In this document: piece by piece, positions 37,540 to 48,304 of the stretch | Numbering within the stretch: the stretch's first letter is position 1 | How the letters are laid out: each line of letters begins with the position of its first letter | NCBI GenBank assembly: GCA_035048485.1 | Contig: CM068583.1 | Location: forward strand, 29,075,841-29,139,840 | DNA: 64,000 nucleotides | Origin: Pteria penguin | Taxonomy: Eukaryota; Mollusca; Bivalvia; Pterioida; Pteriidae | Direction: 5' to 3' | Position numbers and translations under genes: made by a program | The notes under the pieces: generated by a model | The model's database searches: none | What the model was told of the DNA's origin: nothing | What the model saw: only the letters and a program-made list of their open reading frames with translations

Positions 37540-37715
37540 GTAGGTCACCGCAATTAGTCTTACCGCCGCTGGCATTTGAACAGAAATTGCGGCGGGCCAC
37601 CGCAATAGGTCTTACTGCCGCTGGCATTTAAATAGAAATTGCGGCGGGCCACCGCAATAGGTCTTACCGCCGCTGGCATTTAAAGAAATTGCGGCGGGCC
37701 ACCGCAATCTTCATT
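37540..37715 (+). repeat. Left subterminal repeats of the 9.37-kb element
   Basis: Three units of about 52-58 bp with ccaccgcaataggtcttac, cgccgctggcattt and gaaattgcggcggg. They are G/C-rich in an AT-rich setting. Such blocks often bind transposase in large DNA transposons. Confidence 0.8.
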
Positions 37716-38390
37716 ATTGCGACAATATCTTTATTAGACTCCCTGGCAGATTGAAACATTTTATGTAAGCCACGATTCTGACGCAATTATTCTATGATTT
37801 CACATAAAATTCCCCTGTTATATCTGTTATATACACAATTTGTTTAAATGCATTGTTCGGAAAAATAGAATTGACCAAAAAACACACGCAATTGCATTTA
37901 CTTTAAAGAGTTACCAAAAAAACTGTTACTTATAAATGTTCTAACACTTATCCTTTTATACCATGGATATGACCGGTGATCAATGTATAAATGCTATCTT
38001 TGCAGTAAAATCAAACGGATATATGTATATCATATCTCGTACAAACATCACGATTAACGTATAAACTAATAAGGGCAGTCGTTAATTATTTTGACAAGAC
38101 GTAATGCGTCAAGATTTATTTTACATTTCGCATTCTCTATTCATTACCTCAGAATTAGAATAAACACACAATTTTTCGACAAACATCTATTCATTCATAA
38201 AACAGTGTCATGGGGTTTTTTTTTATTTGTTTGTTTTGGGTTAAGAGACCCGTGATTTCTATGTATGACACATTTATGTATATCATATCGCCTTAATGAT
38301 CAAGTTCGCCAGAAAATACTGATCTGATGTATATCTTGCGATACATGCTACATAGTGATGGGATCGTCGGTTATACAGTAAATATTTGAA

Positions 38391-38533
38391 CAGTGGCGGA
38401 ACCGGGGATTTAGGGGTTTCGGAAAAAAAACCCCATCAGATACATGTAAGAAAACAATTTCTTAAAAATGTTGCCCCCCCCCCCCCCCCTGGCCTGGATA
38501 AAACCTCTCCAGATAGCTCCTGGATCCGCCACT
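38391..38533. mobile_element. hAT-like MITE, about 143 bp
   Basis: The left end cagtggcggaaccggggat and right end ctcctggatccgccact are imperfect inverted repeats of the hAT-MITE type. A C-run sits inside (38466-38488). An 8-bp target duplication was not evident. It is nested in the 9.37-kb element. Confidence 0.6.
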
Positions 38534-39131
38534 TTTGTACAATAATAAATTGGCATATCGAAATCGGTTACATGTATTACCCGTTTTCAACATTTTTATG
38601 TACACTCAGAACCTCAGTGTCAGACAATAGCGACATGGACTTAAAGGTGTTGTCGTATGTGCATGAATGCCGGACGACTATAGCTTCAGTAACAAGCTGA
38701 ATTGATAATGAAAAAGGGAAGCCAATGTGGATTGTTAATTGACGGATATTACATTTTGAGCTAGTAAAATTCACGACGCCACAAATTATCTGCAAATTAA
38801 CCTTGAGGTTAAAATAGCATTTATACATGTAGATCATTACGTTATATCACGAATAGGATTATTGGTATGCGTTCATATTAATAGTAAATGTGAAAAAAAC
38901 CCCAAGAAATTCAACTAAATCTGTATCATCCTGTAATCGTATTTTATATATTCTATACGGAATAAAATAAATAAATATGTTTTTAAAAAAAGAAGCTCTC
39001 TCTCTCTCTCTGACGACGATGACGGACGACAGACGATCAAGTATGACAATTTCTCACTTGAGCCTTTGGCTCAGATGAGCTAAAAAGTGAATAATTCGAA
39101 GTTTCTGTCATATTTATTTAAGCAGTTCACG

Positions 39132-39203
39132 ATGTCACGTCGAACCAGAAGCAAAACAGACAGCTTTTTCCTAGTGCGCTACACTGAAGACGATTATCTG
39201 CAA
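39132..39203 (+). CDS. Possible first coding exon, BEN-type fragment
   Basis: A 24-codon segment, MSRRTRSKTDSFFLVRYTED then DYLQ, ends at CTGCAA|GTGAGA, a good donor. The F(F/L)VR(Y/W)..D pattern resembles the start of BEN-domain proteins in invertebrates, which bind DNA. No following exon was found, and the segment lies inside the 9.37-kb element. It could be a captured gene fragment, the remnant of an element-coded protein, or chance. Confidence 0.3.
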
Positions 39204-40066
39204 GTGAGAGGCAGGGGTTTTATGAGTTTCAACATTGTGTTAGTTAAACATATTATTGTGAGCCCAACATTTAACATTTACTCCATTACATATTAATTGA
39301 AGATAAATATTATCTAAGAAACTGCTCATATAAAAATGGGTGTTTTATTGAAGAGCACTGAAAAAACCCAATACTACTACTTTTAATAATAATAATACCT
39401 CACTATACTTGTTCCTCCCTCGTCTACCCGTTCTCACACCACCTCCTTTAGTCCTTAGGCTCCTTATTTTCCCCATTACTCCTCCCGTTTCCCATTCCCT
39501 TTTTTCCCTCCCTCTCACTCTGATAGTTCTTTATTTAGTTTTCTTGATTTATTTCGACATGCGTTGTCGAGTTTGAAAAATACTTTGATTATACTATTTT
39601 GAAAATGTATAATGTTTAAGGGTTTACTGTTTGAAAAGTAGTTTTATTAAAATTTCTGTAATAATTTTTATATAAATCTGATATAGCATTCGGCATCTTT
39701 TAAAAAAAAAATTCCACTAAACGAGATAAAATATCGTTTGGTTTGGTCAGACTTGTTTTTAAATATTAGAATTATTTTGATAACAATCATATTTTCTGAT
39801 CATTCTGTATCACTAGAACTTTTAATCACGTTTAATAAGGCGTTTTTTCATCATAAATTTCAATTTGAATGTCAACAAACTTGATTGTAAAATCCTTCAA
39901 ATTGACCTCTTTCCAGTTCCGCGCCCTCTAGCGGCCACCCGGGGTATTACATCTGATATGGCGATACAGTCGGTGTTGTTACACTAAACGCGACTTCTCG
40001 ACTATTTCTGAGAGTTCATCTATTGTTTTGACCTACTAGATATATATATATATCTAAAAATTATCT

Positions 40067-40585
40067 GAAATTATAGGGTGCCTTGTTATATGTAGTGTGT
40101 TTGTGCTTTATATATTTATATGTTTGTCTTGTTTATTTTCTACATGTATTTCCTATGGAGATCCAAGGTCCATTGTACACGCAGGCGTTCACTGTATCTA
40201 TTTGTGCTTATATATTACTTGTATTTCAGTGATGCATCGTCTATGACGATCCGCCTGGGTTTATGTCGGGTAAATTCCTTTCACTGTCTGCGGCCGTGTT
40301 GTCATGCATACAATAAGCTAATGATTGGCTTTCAAAGCTCCATTTTTGTGGAGCCCCGATAGCTCAATCGGTTAGAGCGTTGGATGCATGGCGGCTAGGT
40401 GATTCGGTACCGTAGGTCGCGGGTTCGAGTCCCAGATCGGGAACGAATTTCAGTGAAATTATAGGGTGCCTTGTTATATGTAGTGTGTTTGTGCTTTATA
40501 TGTTTGTCTTGTTTATTTTCTACATGTATTTCCTATGGAGATCCAAGGACCATTGTACACGCAGGCGTTTCACTGTATCTATATC
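40067..40585 (+). mobile_element. tRNA-like head between two copies of a 130-140-bp body
   Basis: A segment starting gaaattatagggtgccttgt occurs at 40067-40208 and again at 40455-40585, nearly identical apart from a 12-bp indel. Between them, 40353-40441 is tRNA-like: gccccgatagctcaatcggt gives the D-arm region, and gggttcgagtccc is the T-arm/B box, closing with cgggaac. Its anticodon region is too long for a functional tRNA. It is either two SINE copies (the first without its head) or a small element with terminal direct repeats. Confidence 0.65.
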
Positions 40586-41222
40586 TTAAGCACAAATAGA
40601 TATTTCATATACATAAGTTAAGGAAAATTATAACTGTGATTCATCATTTATCAAAATCTTGTAAAACCGCATATTAAATCAAAGTTAATCGCATGTTAAT
40701 GGCGAGGGACCACGCCACGTAAATAAATATTTCAAGCAGGAGTACTTTACAGTATATGCATAAATATAAGATATCTCAACGTATGTTACAGAAAATAAAC
40801 GACAATGTAAGTCCAAAACCATACTGCAATCCGATTCGTATTGTCCAGTTGTTTTGACAATACCCAAGGAACACCCGTCTCTCTGCTCCGTATCAATATG
40901 AATACCCAGATCAGCGAGACGGGTGTTTCTTGGGTATTGCCAAACTTATCGGTCAAGGCTAGAACAACACCCCGTATGAGGAACTTTATACTGGTATATC
41001 TTGCCTACCGTTTTGTTATGCAAATTAGGTTCCGTCCCGCTTTGGTGGTTATAACGCCCTCGATTACATGGGGATGGGTTGTCAAGGCAACAATAGAATG
41101 ATCACTGCATTTAAACTACAAATCGCACTGTTTCAACATATAAATTTGTCCTTATTTTTTTTTTTTTTTTCATAGTTGGTATTGAAGTTATTCAAAGCAG
41201 TTTGCATTAAATATATCATTTT

Positions 41223-41925
41223 TATACGCCCGTCGTAAGACGGGACGTAATATGGTATGGCAATGTCCGTCCGTCCGTCCGTCCGTCCGTCCGCTATGGA
41301 ACACAATAACTTGAGTAAACGTCAACTGTTTTGCATGAAACTCATACAGAATGCTTAAATAGTAAAAGAAAGTCGCCTTTCGATTTTGAGCAAATTCCGT
41401 TTTGTCGTTCCGGAGTTATGGGACTTGGGTTATATTTTTGCTATGGTAGAATGCTATGGATCGCAATAACTTGAGTAAACGTAAACTGTTTTCCATGAAA
41501 CTCATACAGAATGCTTAGATAGTAAAAGGGAAGCCGCCTTTAGATTTTGAGCAAATTCCGTTTTGTCGTTCCAGAGTTATGGGACTTGGGTTATTTTTTT
41601 GCTATGGTAAAATGCTATGGAACGCAATAACTTTAGTAAATATCAACTGATTTCCATGAAACTCACACAGAATGCTTAGATAGTAAAAAGGAAGCCGCCT
41701 TTTGATTTAGAGCAAATTCTGTTTTGTTGTTCCGGATTTATGGGACTTGGATAATTTTTTCGCTAAGGTAAAATGCTATGGAACGCAATAACATTAGCAA
41801 GCGTCAACTGTTTTCCATGAAATTTATACAGAATGATTGAATAGTAAAAGGGAAGCTGCTTGTTCTAAATAAACCACATGTTTGAACTGACCCCGTCCAA
41901 AGTAAGCGACGGGCGTATTATGCCA
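41223..41925 (+). repeat. Dispersed repeat with acgcccgtcg ends and 160-bp internal units
   Basis: The left end tatacgcccgtcgtaagac and right end gcgacgggcgtattatgcc are partial inverted repeats. A (gtcc)n tract follows the left end. Units starting gctatgga recur at 41293, 41453, 41614 and 41775 (period 160-161). Same family as the inverted copy at 8134-8735. Confidence 0.75.
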
Positions 41926-42231
41926 CGCTATGCGTTGCTCTTGTTATCAAAGGCAACGTAGAGCAACGTACCTGTTAAAGTTCTGTGTATGTGTTGTGGA
42001 GGGGTTTAAGGATGAAAAGACTATGTGGTTGGACACTGTGAAAATCAACGGTTAACTTTGGCAAAGAGGCATTGTGATTATTTAAACAAAATTCCAGTTA
42101 CCTTTAATTACATGTAATATAAATATACTGAGTTCAGCAAAAAGAAATCACACAAGGAAAAGAACATACTCTGCAACTTCCTATAAGTTATTTTCATCTA
42201 AGCGCTAGGTAATAAAACACAAATTTACCAG

Positions 42232-42470
42232 GCAGTATGGATGCCAGGTAGCGCAGTCAATAGCTCTTCTTCCCACCAATGCGACCCGAGCTCGATTCCC
42301 GATGTGGTACATGTACGTGAGATGGTGGGGCTGTCACCAACCTGGCTTCGTGGCTTTTCTCTCGTACTTCGGAAATTTCCTCCCACAACAACACATGTGC
42401 CAACGAACAAAATTAACAGAATTTGTTGTAACTTTTCTCTTAGTCGTTGTAAAATAAGTAAAGTTTAAAA
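42232..42470 (+). mobile_element. SINE, plus orientation
   Basis: tRNA-like head with ggtagcgcagtcaatagctc and the B-box-like gctcgattcccgatg, then a body with ccaacctggcttcgtggctt and cctcccacaac, and the tail gtcgttgtaaaataagtaaa. An inverted copy of the same family lies 2.5 kb to the right. Confidence 0.7.
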
Positions 42471-42959
42471 ATATACCAGGTATATATGATATCATTCTAA
42501 CATCATTTGAATAAATAAATTGAAAGAAAACCGAATAAATCAACCAATCAATGAAAATCCATACAAATTGCATGTTAATAGCCATGAATGTTGGAGAGGG
42601 GGGGGGGGGGGTTCGATTATATGATTAAAACATGAACCTTTTACACTACTGAGCACTATATATTGCTGCATGCCAAGCTGTACACAGCTTTTCTAAGAAA
42701 CAACGCGCGTGACAGACAATCGGGTATAATTGCCACAGCCGGGTATTACCACCCGGTTGAATTCGCGACCGGCAGATTCTCTACATCGAAGATTTTAGTC
42801 AAAGATATGTAAGTTCCTTAGTGTTAGGACGTTCCTGGTTCGGGCTAGATTCTCTTTCAATGTCGGTATAATGGCAATTACAGGCCTGCAAACCACTTGT
42901 TTGACATTTCTACCCACTTCTATCCTACATCCTGTATCCTAATCCTTCATCGTACATCC

Positions 42960-43024
42960 ATCTTCTATCCTATCCTATCCTACCCTATCCTATCCTATCC
43001 TATCCCATCCTATCCTATCCTATC
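42960..43024 (+). repeat. (TATCC)n pentanucleotide repeat
   Basis: About 12 tatcc units with single-base variants (taccc, tatccc). Confidence 0.95.
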
Positions 43025-44929
43025 CACCAATCAAGAATATTGCTAGAAAAAGTAACGAATAACTTCAAATTTAACAGTGCATCGTTCGCTCATACGCATT
43101 TACATTTAAATTCACACGACTACACAACCGACAAATGTTATAATGCTGTATCAAATCCTGCTTTCCACAAAACCCTGCTTTTCCCTTTTATTAGATTTTA
43201 ATTCGATTACTATCATATGAACTTTAATCTAGCTACAACACTGACAATAAATATATTTATCAATGATTTATTGTAACAACTATGAAGATCATGCACAGAT
43301 CTAGAAATTTTTGTCAGGGGAGGGTCAAACAAAGAAAGGAAATTTTTTTCTCCCAGAAGAGGGGGTCCAACCCAAAAAATTCCCAAATATTACCTTTTTG
43401 ATAAAAATTTTCGGATTCCAGGGTAGGAGGTCCATGGAGATATAGCAGTAGTGAATTCAGGGGCACCGGCTCTGATGACTGTGACATAAAATTCGCACAT
43501 AAAGCATTCTCTTGTATTTTCAAAATGACTTGTACTGATCTTCGAGTAGATAGTAGTATCAAGAACTTATAAACTTGTTTATAAGTCCTTGGTAAAATTA
43601 AAAATAGACGCCTGGGTCTGCATGGATGCGCTGATCCAACACCCCCCCCCCCCCTTTCTCTCCCTCTCTCTTACCCAATATTTACTAGGGTACCTTCATC
43701 GAGAAAATCAAGGGCGTAGGGCGTAGAGAAGGGAGCAGCATGGACATTTCATTTTGGGACAACACTTTTTTGAGATTTTTTTATTTTGTAAGAGAAAAAT
43801 ACACTTTCTTGAAGTTTATTTATAGTGCTACATGTATTATTTTACGTTTTTATAGACTTGTCATCAGCTCCCTATTGCGTAAATAACATCCAGTTAACCG
43901 GACCCTTTAAAATCGCCCGTTATTTCAAATAAGTTGTTACCTAACATGATGTAAATTAAAACATCGCTGATACAGCTGAAAGTTAATTTTAAGTTGTTGA
44001 CCTATTAGCATTAATGTTGAAGGTTTGAGTTTAGAATTGAATCTCGCCTTTCAAATGTGAAAAGTGTTTAGTGCACGATCATTTATTAATCTTTATTATT
44101 ATCATCTTTTTAAAAGTTTGATTCCTGTTGAGTTTTTTTCTAATGCTAGCAACATGTTGTAATATGAGATTTAAAAAAAAACTGTTGATAAATCGATGGC
44201 GGATCCAACGGTCCCGTTGTATGAGGTTGATGGTACAGTTTAGCGATCTTTTCACCAAAATGCTCATAACATATCGGATCCGGGGGATCACACGTGCCTT
44301 CAACACCCCATCCGCTAGACCCTCCACTGTACGATTCCCACTCTCTTCGATTAATTTACAAGTATAGAAATTAATTTAAGTCAGTAGTTGTACTACAGCT
44401 TGTAGTAGCCCGATCACACATAACAGAACAATAATTCTTGTTACATTCTCGAATTTTCCGCTTTGTTCACTTACGATTTCGTTTATCATTTCACTTCACT
44501 ATACTTATCACTTCAATTACAATCCGCTTTTGTTTTTGCTTTAGTTTCACTATATTTCGTCTTTGTGTTTACTTCACTTCACTTCTCATTCTGATATTCA
44601 CGACATTGACGCTTCATTTCACTTACGTTTCGTCTTTACATTTTTTTTTTTTGAATTCCGTAAGTGAAACGTAAGAGTAAAAAAAACATTAGTGAATTAT
44701 CGTTACGTGAAGAAAAATAACGTTAACAGGGGGACAATTTACATACACGGCACTGTACACACTATGCGCAATCTAGAACCTTACTCAAACTTTAATATTG
44801 GGGGAAAACCTGTGAAAACATTATCGATTATTAACCATATTAATTAATCAATTATAGATATTTTCACGGAAAGAATTTGTTTTTCTTTATTATTATAAGA
44901 AAATGGGGAAAACTATATTTTCAAAAATT

Positions 44930-45275
44930 TTTATCCATTTTACAACGATTAAGAAACAAGTTACAACAACTTATATAAATCTTGCTCGTTGGCACAGTTT
45001 TTTTTTTTTTTTTTTTTTTGGCTTCAGACTTAGGGTGTCGTTTTCGTCGGAGGACACCGGGGTACCCGGAGAAAAGCCACGAAGCCAGGTTAGTGACATC
45101 TTTTCATGTTCAAGGTAAATTACTCTCGTAAAGATCGTGGAGGAGTTACGAGATTGACTTCTTTGAGTGAAGATTGGTTGGTGACAGCCCCCCCCCCCCC
45201 CTTGCTGTTTCACGTACCACATCGGGATTCAAGCCCGAGTCGCACTGGTCATTAAGTGAGCGCGCTAACCACTCT
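44930..45275 (-). mobile_element. Same SINE family, minus orientation
   Basis: Read on the minus strand: head with gcgctcacttaatgacca and gggcttgaatcccgatg, then cctggcttcgtggcttttct, cgttggcacag-like parts inverted, and the tail ttgttgtaacttgtttctta. It is interrupted by a poly(T) run at 44999-45019 and a C-run at 45189-45201. Confidence 0.7.
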
Positions 45276-46379
45276 TTAAAGATGCCTATACAGACCAACA
45301 TACTTCACTTAGAACGTATGTCTTCGACATTTATTTCCGCTGTATAAGAATACGAATAGTAGCTTTAGTTGTATACCTTATGTCAGCATATTTATCTGTA
45401 AATTAATTCTAAATTGTTTCGATTACATATCTAAGCGTAAAAGTATATATTGAAAATGTCCACTTGTAAATATTGCGATCAAATTCGTTGTATTAAGTGA
45501 GATATGGCTGTCTACAATGTGATCTGATTATAAACAGAATATTCATTTATATTCCAGAAAGGGAATGCTGAAATCTAGTCCGTAAGCCGAATCATGGAGG
45601 TCGAGGGAAGTCTGAATGCAAGTCTTATCTCTGATGTCGACATTCAGTCTTCCTTATTTATGGAATACCCCGTTTATTTACGAAGTATTTCCTTAATACT
45701 TAGATCGATCCGATTGTTGGAGTCTAATCATAATGTTGGAAAATTAATGACTTTAGTCATAAAAAAACCCACGGTTTTGTAGTTGTTTTTATCAATTTTG
45801 AATTTTTGAAATTATAGGGTATTCAACACAAATGTCAATCAAACTATAAAAAATTGAATTTGATTCTGTCCCGTGAGTGGATCTTTCACACCCGTGTATA
45901 CGACCGGTTTATCGATTTTTCCCGGGAGAATTCCCAGATAAGAGACAGGTGTTTGATATAAGACATTACAAGTAAATAGAATGTTTTATTTGTGAGGGCA
46001 GCACTGCCGTAATAGGTTTAGACAATGGATGGTAGTGTCACGTGATTGGTAAATTGTATGAGGAGAGGAACAATGTTCTCGAAACTTGCACCCGAAATAA
46101 GTCTATTTTTCATATTTCTAAATTTTTCCACCCAAACTTTATATTTATGGAATGATTGTATATTTTGTATATTTATGGAGTACACGTATACAATTCTGGT
46201 TCGTTACGTGTCCGTGCTGTATACACAACGTTCATGACTTACAGCAAGAAAAGGCATACCAAGTTCGCATGTCAATAAAATGGTACAGAAGATTTTTAAA
46301 GTGTATAATTATAAATGGGTTTAATTAATAGGTGATTTAAATTGTCAATGTAACACAGAGTAAAGCAATTGCGATGGAC

Positions 46380-46745
46380 CGTAATTCATTACGAGCATGG
46401 ACGATTGCAGTGGGCCGCGGAGAGATTGCGGCGGGTCGCGGGGTGATTGCGATGGGTTGCGGTGATTTCAATACACGGCTAGGTAACTCCGAAGTTACGT
46501 TTGGAACATGACGATTGTCATGGCATTCAGAGACAGAACGAGAGATAGATTGCGGTGGGTTGCGGGCGGATTGCGGTGGGTTGCGGTGATTTCAACACCG
46601 GCATGGATAACTGCCGAACTCAGAGCCTTTATCATGGTATTCGGAGACGTAACGTAAGGTAAATTGCGGTGAGCCACCGCAAAAAGTCACCGCAACCGTT
46701 GCGGTGATTTTCCACCTTGGCTTAAAATCGTCTGCGGTGTCATCG
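46380..46745. repeat. Right subterminal repeats of the 9.37-kb element
   Basis: Repeated gattgcggtgggttgcgg units and two copies (46435-46510 and 46560-46640) of a longer block with cggtgatttcaa. They mirror the G/C-rich repeats of the left end in inverse orientation. Confidence 0.75.
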
Positions 46746-46777
46746 CGGAAAATGTATAAGTTGCGTAGGCTGTACTG

Positions 46778-47395
46778 TACATAGTGTGCACTTATACACA
46801 GAAGTCTCCAGTTAGATAGTGTACACTGATACACAGAAGTCCTCGGTTACATAGTGTACACTGATACACAGTAGTCCCCAGTTACATAGTGTGCACTGAT
46901 ACACAGAAGTCCCCGGTTACATAGTGTGACTGATACACAGAAGTCCCCGGTTACATAGTGTGCACTGATACACAGAAGTCCCCGGTTACATAGTGTGCAT
47001 TGATACACTGAAGTCCCCGGTTACATAGTGTGCACTGATACACAGAAGTCCCCGGTTACATAGTGTGCACTGATACATAGAAGTCCCCGGTTACATAGTG
47101 TGCACTGATACACAGAAGTCCTCGGTTACATAGTGTGCACTGATACACAGAAGTCCTCGGTTACATAGTGTGCACTGATACACAGAAGTCCTCGGTTACA
47201 TAGTGTGCACTGATACACAGAAGTCCTCGGTTACATAGTGTGACTGATACACAGAAGTACACAGTTACATAGTGTGCACTGATACACAGAAGTCCTCGGT
47301 TACATAGTGTGCACTGATACACAGAAGTCCTCGGTTACATAGTGTGCACTGATACACAGAAGTCCCCGGTTACATAGTGTGCACTGATACACAGA
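46778..47395 (+). repeat. 35-bp satellite, right block (about 17-18 copies)
   Basis: Regular units built on tgcactgatacacagaagtc and c(c/t)cggttacatag. Variants with cctcgg cluster at 47115-47340, which suggests local unit-block duplication. It continues the array interrupted at 37407. Confidence 0.95.
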
Positions 47396-47759
47396 TTTCT
47401 GTGTGTCCCCAGTTACTGTGTATAGGACACATAGTCAAAAACTTAGAATTATAGTATTTACAAGTTTTCATGGCAAAGTGGGACTGGCTGGTGTATGTAA
47501 TCGAGTATTTTTGCACTGGTATATGTGTTAATAAAGATGTCCCTATTTGCCCGGTATTATACTGGTGTCCCCAGTTGACACCGTACACAAGTATGTGTGT
47601 GTGTGTGTGTGTAAGGGGGGGGGGGGGGGGGGGAGAGGCAAACTTTAGGGAGACCTTCTGCCTATTGGCCCCGGTTCCTACGTACTTGCCATGCACGTAT
47701 TATATCACACCATGGTCTTAAAACCCCCAGATTGTAAACACAGAACGCATATACTATTC

Positions 47760-47900
<141 letters not shown>

Positions 47901-47955
47901 GTCAGAATAAATGAAGCACTAATCCTAATGGACAAACAAATATCTAACAACTTAC

Positions 47956-48304
47956 ATATAACTGCCAGTGCAATGGCCGTCGTTATTACTCCTATCAAGG
48001 TGAATGCGAGGAAGACGCCCAATAGCACTTTACAAGTGTCCCCTCTTTGGGTAGAAGAGGTCGTATAGTCTGAGGTTCCAGCCTCGTCCTCCTTGGAATA
48101 CACGGAACCCCGGCTGGACGAATACAATTGAGGCTCCGACTGAAGGACAAATTCCTCCCGCGGTGCCATATAGAATTTATAGGCTCCATAAGGTTCGTCT
48201 GGCGATTCAAACACATTATCATAGCCGGTCATTTGATGTTCTCCATAGCGGCCGTCTTCTTCAAGCTCTCTGTTACTATTATATAAAGTGGAGAGATGAG
48301 GCCA
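47956..48304 (-). CDS. Exon coding a cytoplasmic tail and a single membrane anchor (type II)
   Basis: Minus-strand exon from acceptor tttttttcag (AG at plus 48306-48305) to donor TTATAT|GTAAGTTG (exon ends plus 47956), phase 1 out. The open frame starts at the acceptor ([17 protein letters not shown]) and includes ATG at 48232. The region before the anchor is polar and Tyr-rich ([31 protein letters not shown]) and ends TQRGDTCK. A 24-residue hydrophobic stretch, [20 protein letters not shown] then LAVI, follows. Basic residues before it predict an inside N-terminus. A TM followed by SEA is common in type II proteins, and the SEA exons lie downstream on the same strand, so they may be one gene. 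A missing exon is required between them. Confidence 0.7.

Larger units (their letters stand above)
37408..46777. mobile_element. 9,370-bp inverted-repeat transposon-like element
   Basis: The left end CAGTACAGCCTACGC (37408-37422) is the exact inverse of the right end GCGTAGGCTGTACTG (46763-46777). Weaker similarity continues about 70 bp inward (ttttccgc, caccgca, cgattttа-like, ggtggaaaat in both). TA flanks both ends (37406-37407 and 46778-46779), and removing the element restores the satellite unit ggttacatagtg. Both subtermini are rich in ccgcaa/ttgcgg repeats. A TA duplication fits Tc1/mariner or some CACTA-group elements, but the size and subterminal repeats are unlike a normal Tc1. No transposase frame was found. 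The interior holds other repeats, so it is probably non-autonomous or decayed. Confidence 0.8.

Noticed and set aside
40353..40441. Possible tRNA gene
   Set aside because: The arms look tRNA-like, but the region between the D arm and T arm is too long and the repeat body continues on the 3' side. It is best read as a SINE head.
37244..47395. CRISPR-like array from regular 35-bp repeats
   Set aside because: There are no spacers: the units are directly adjacent, and the context is an animal genome. It is an ordinary satellite.
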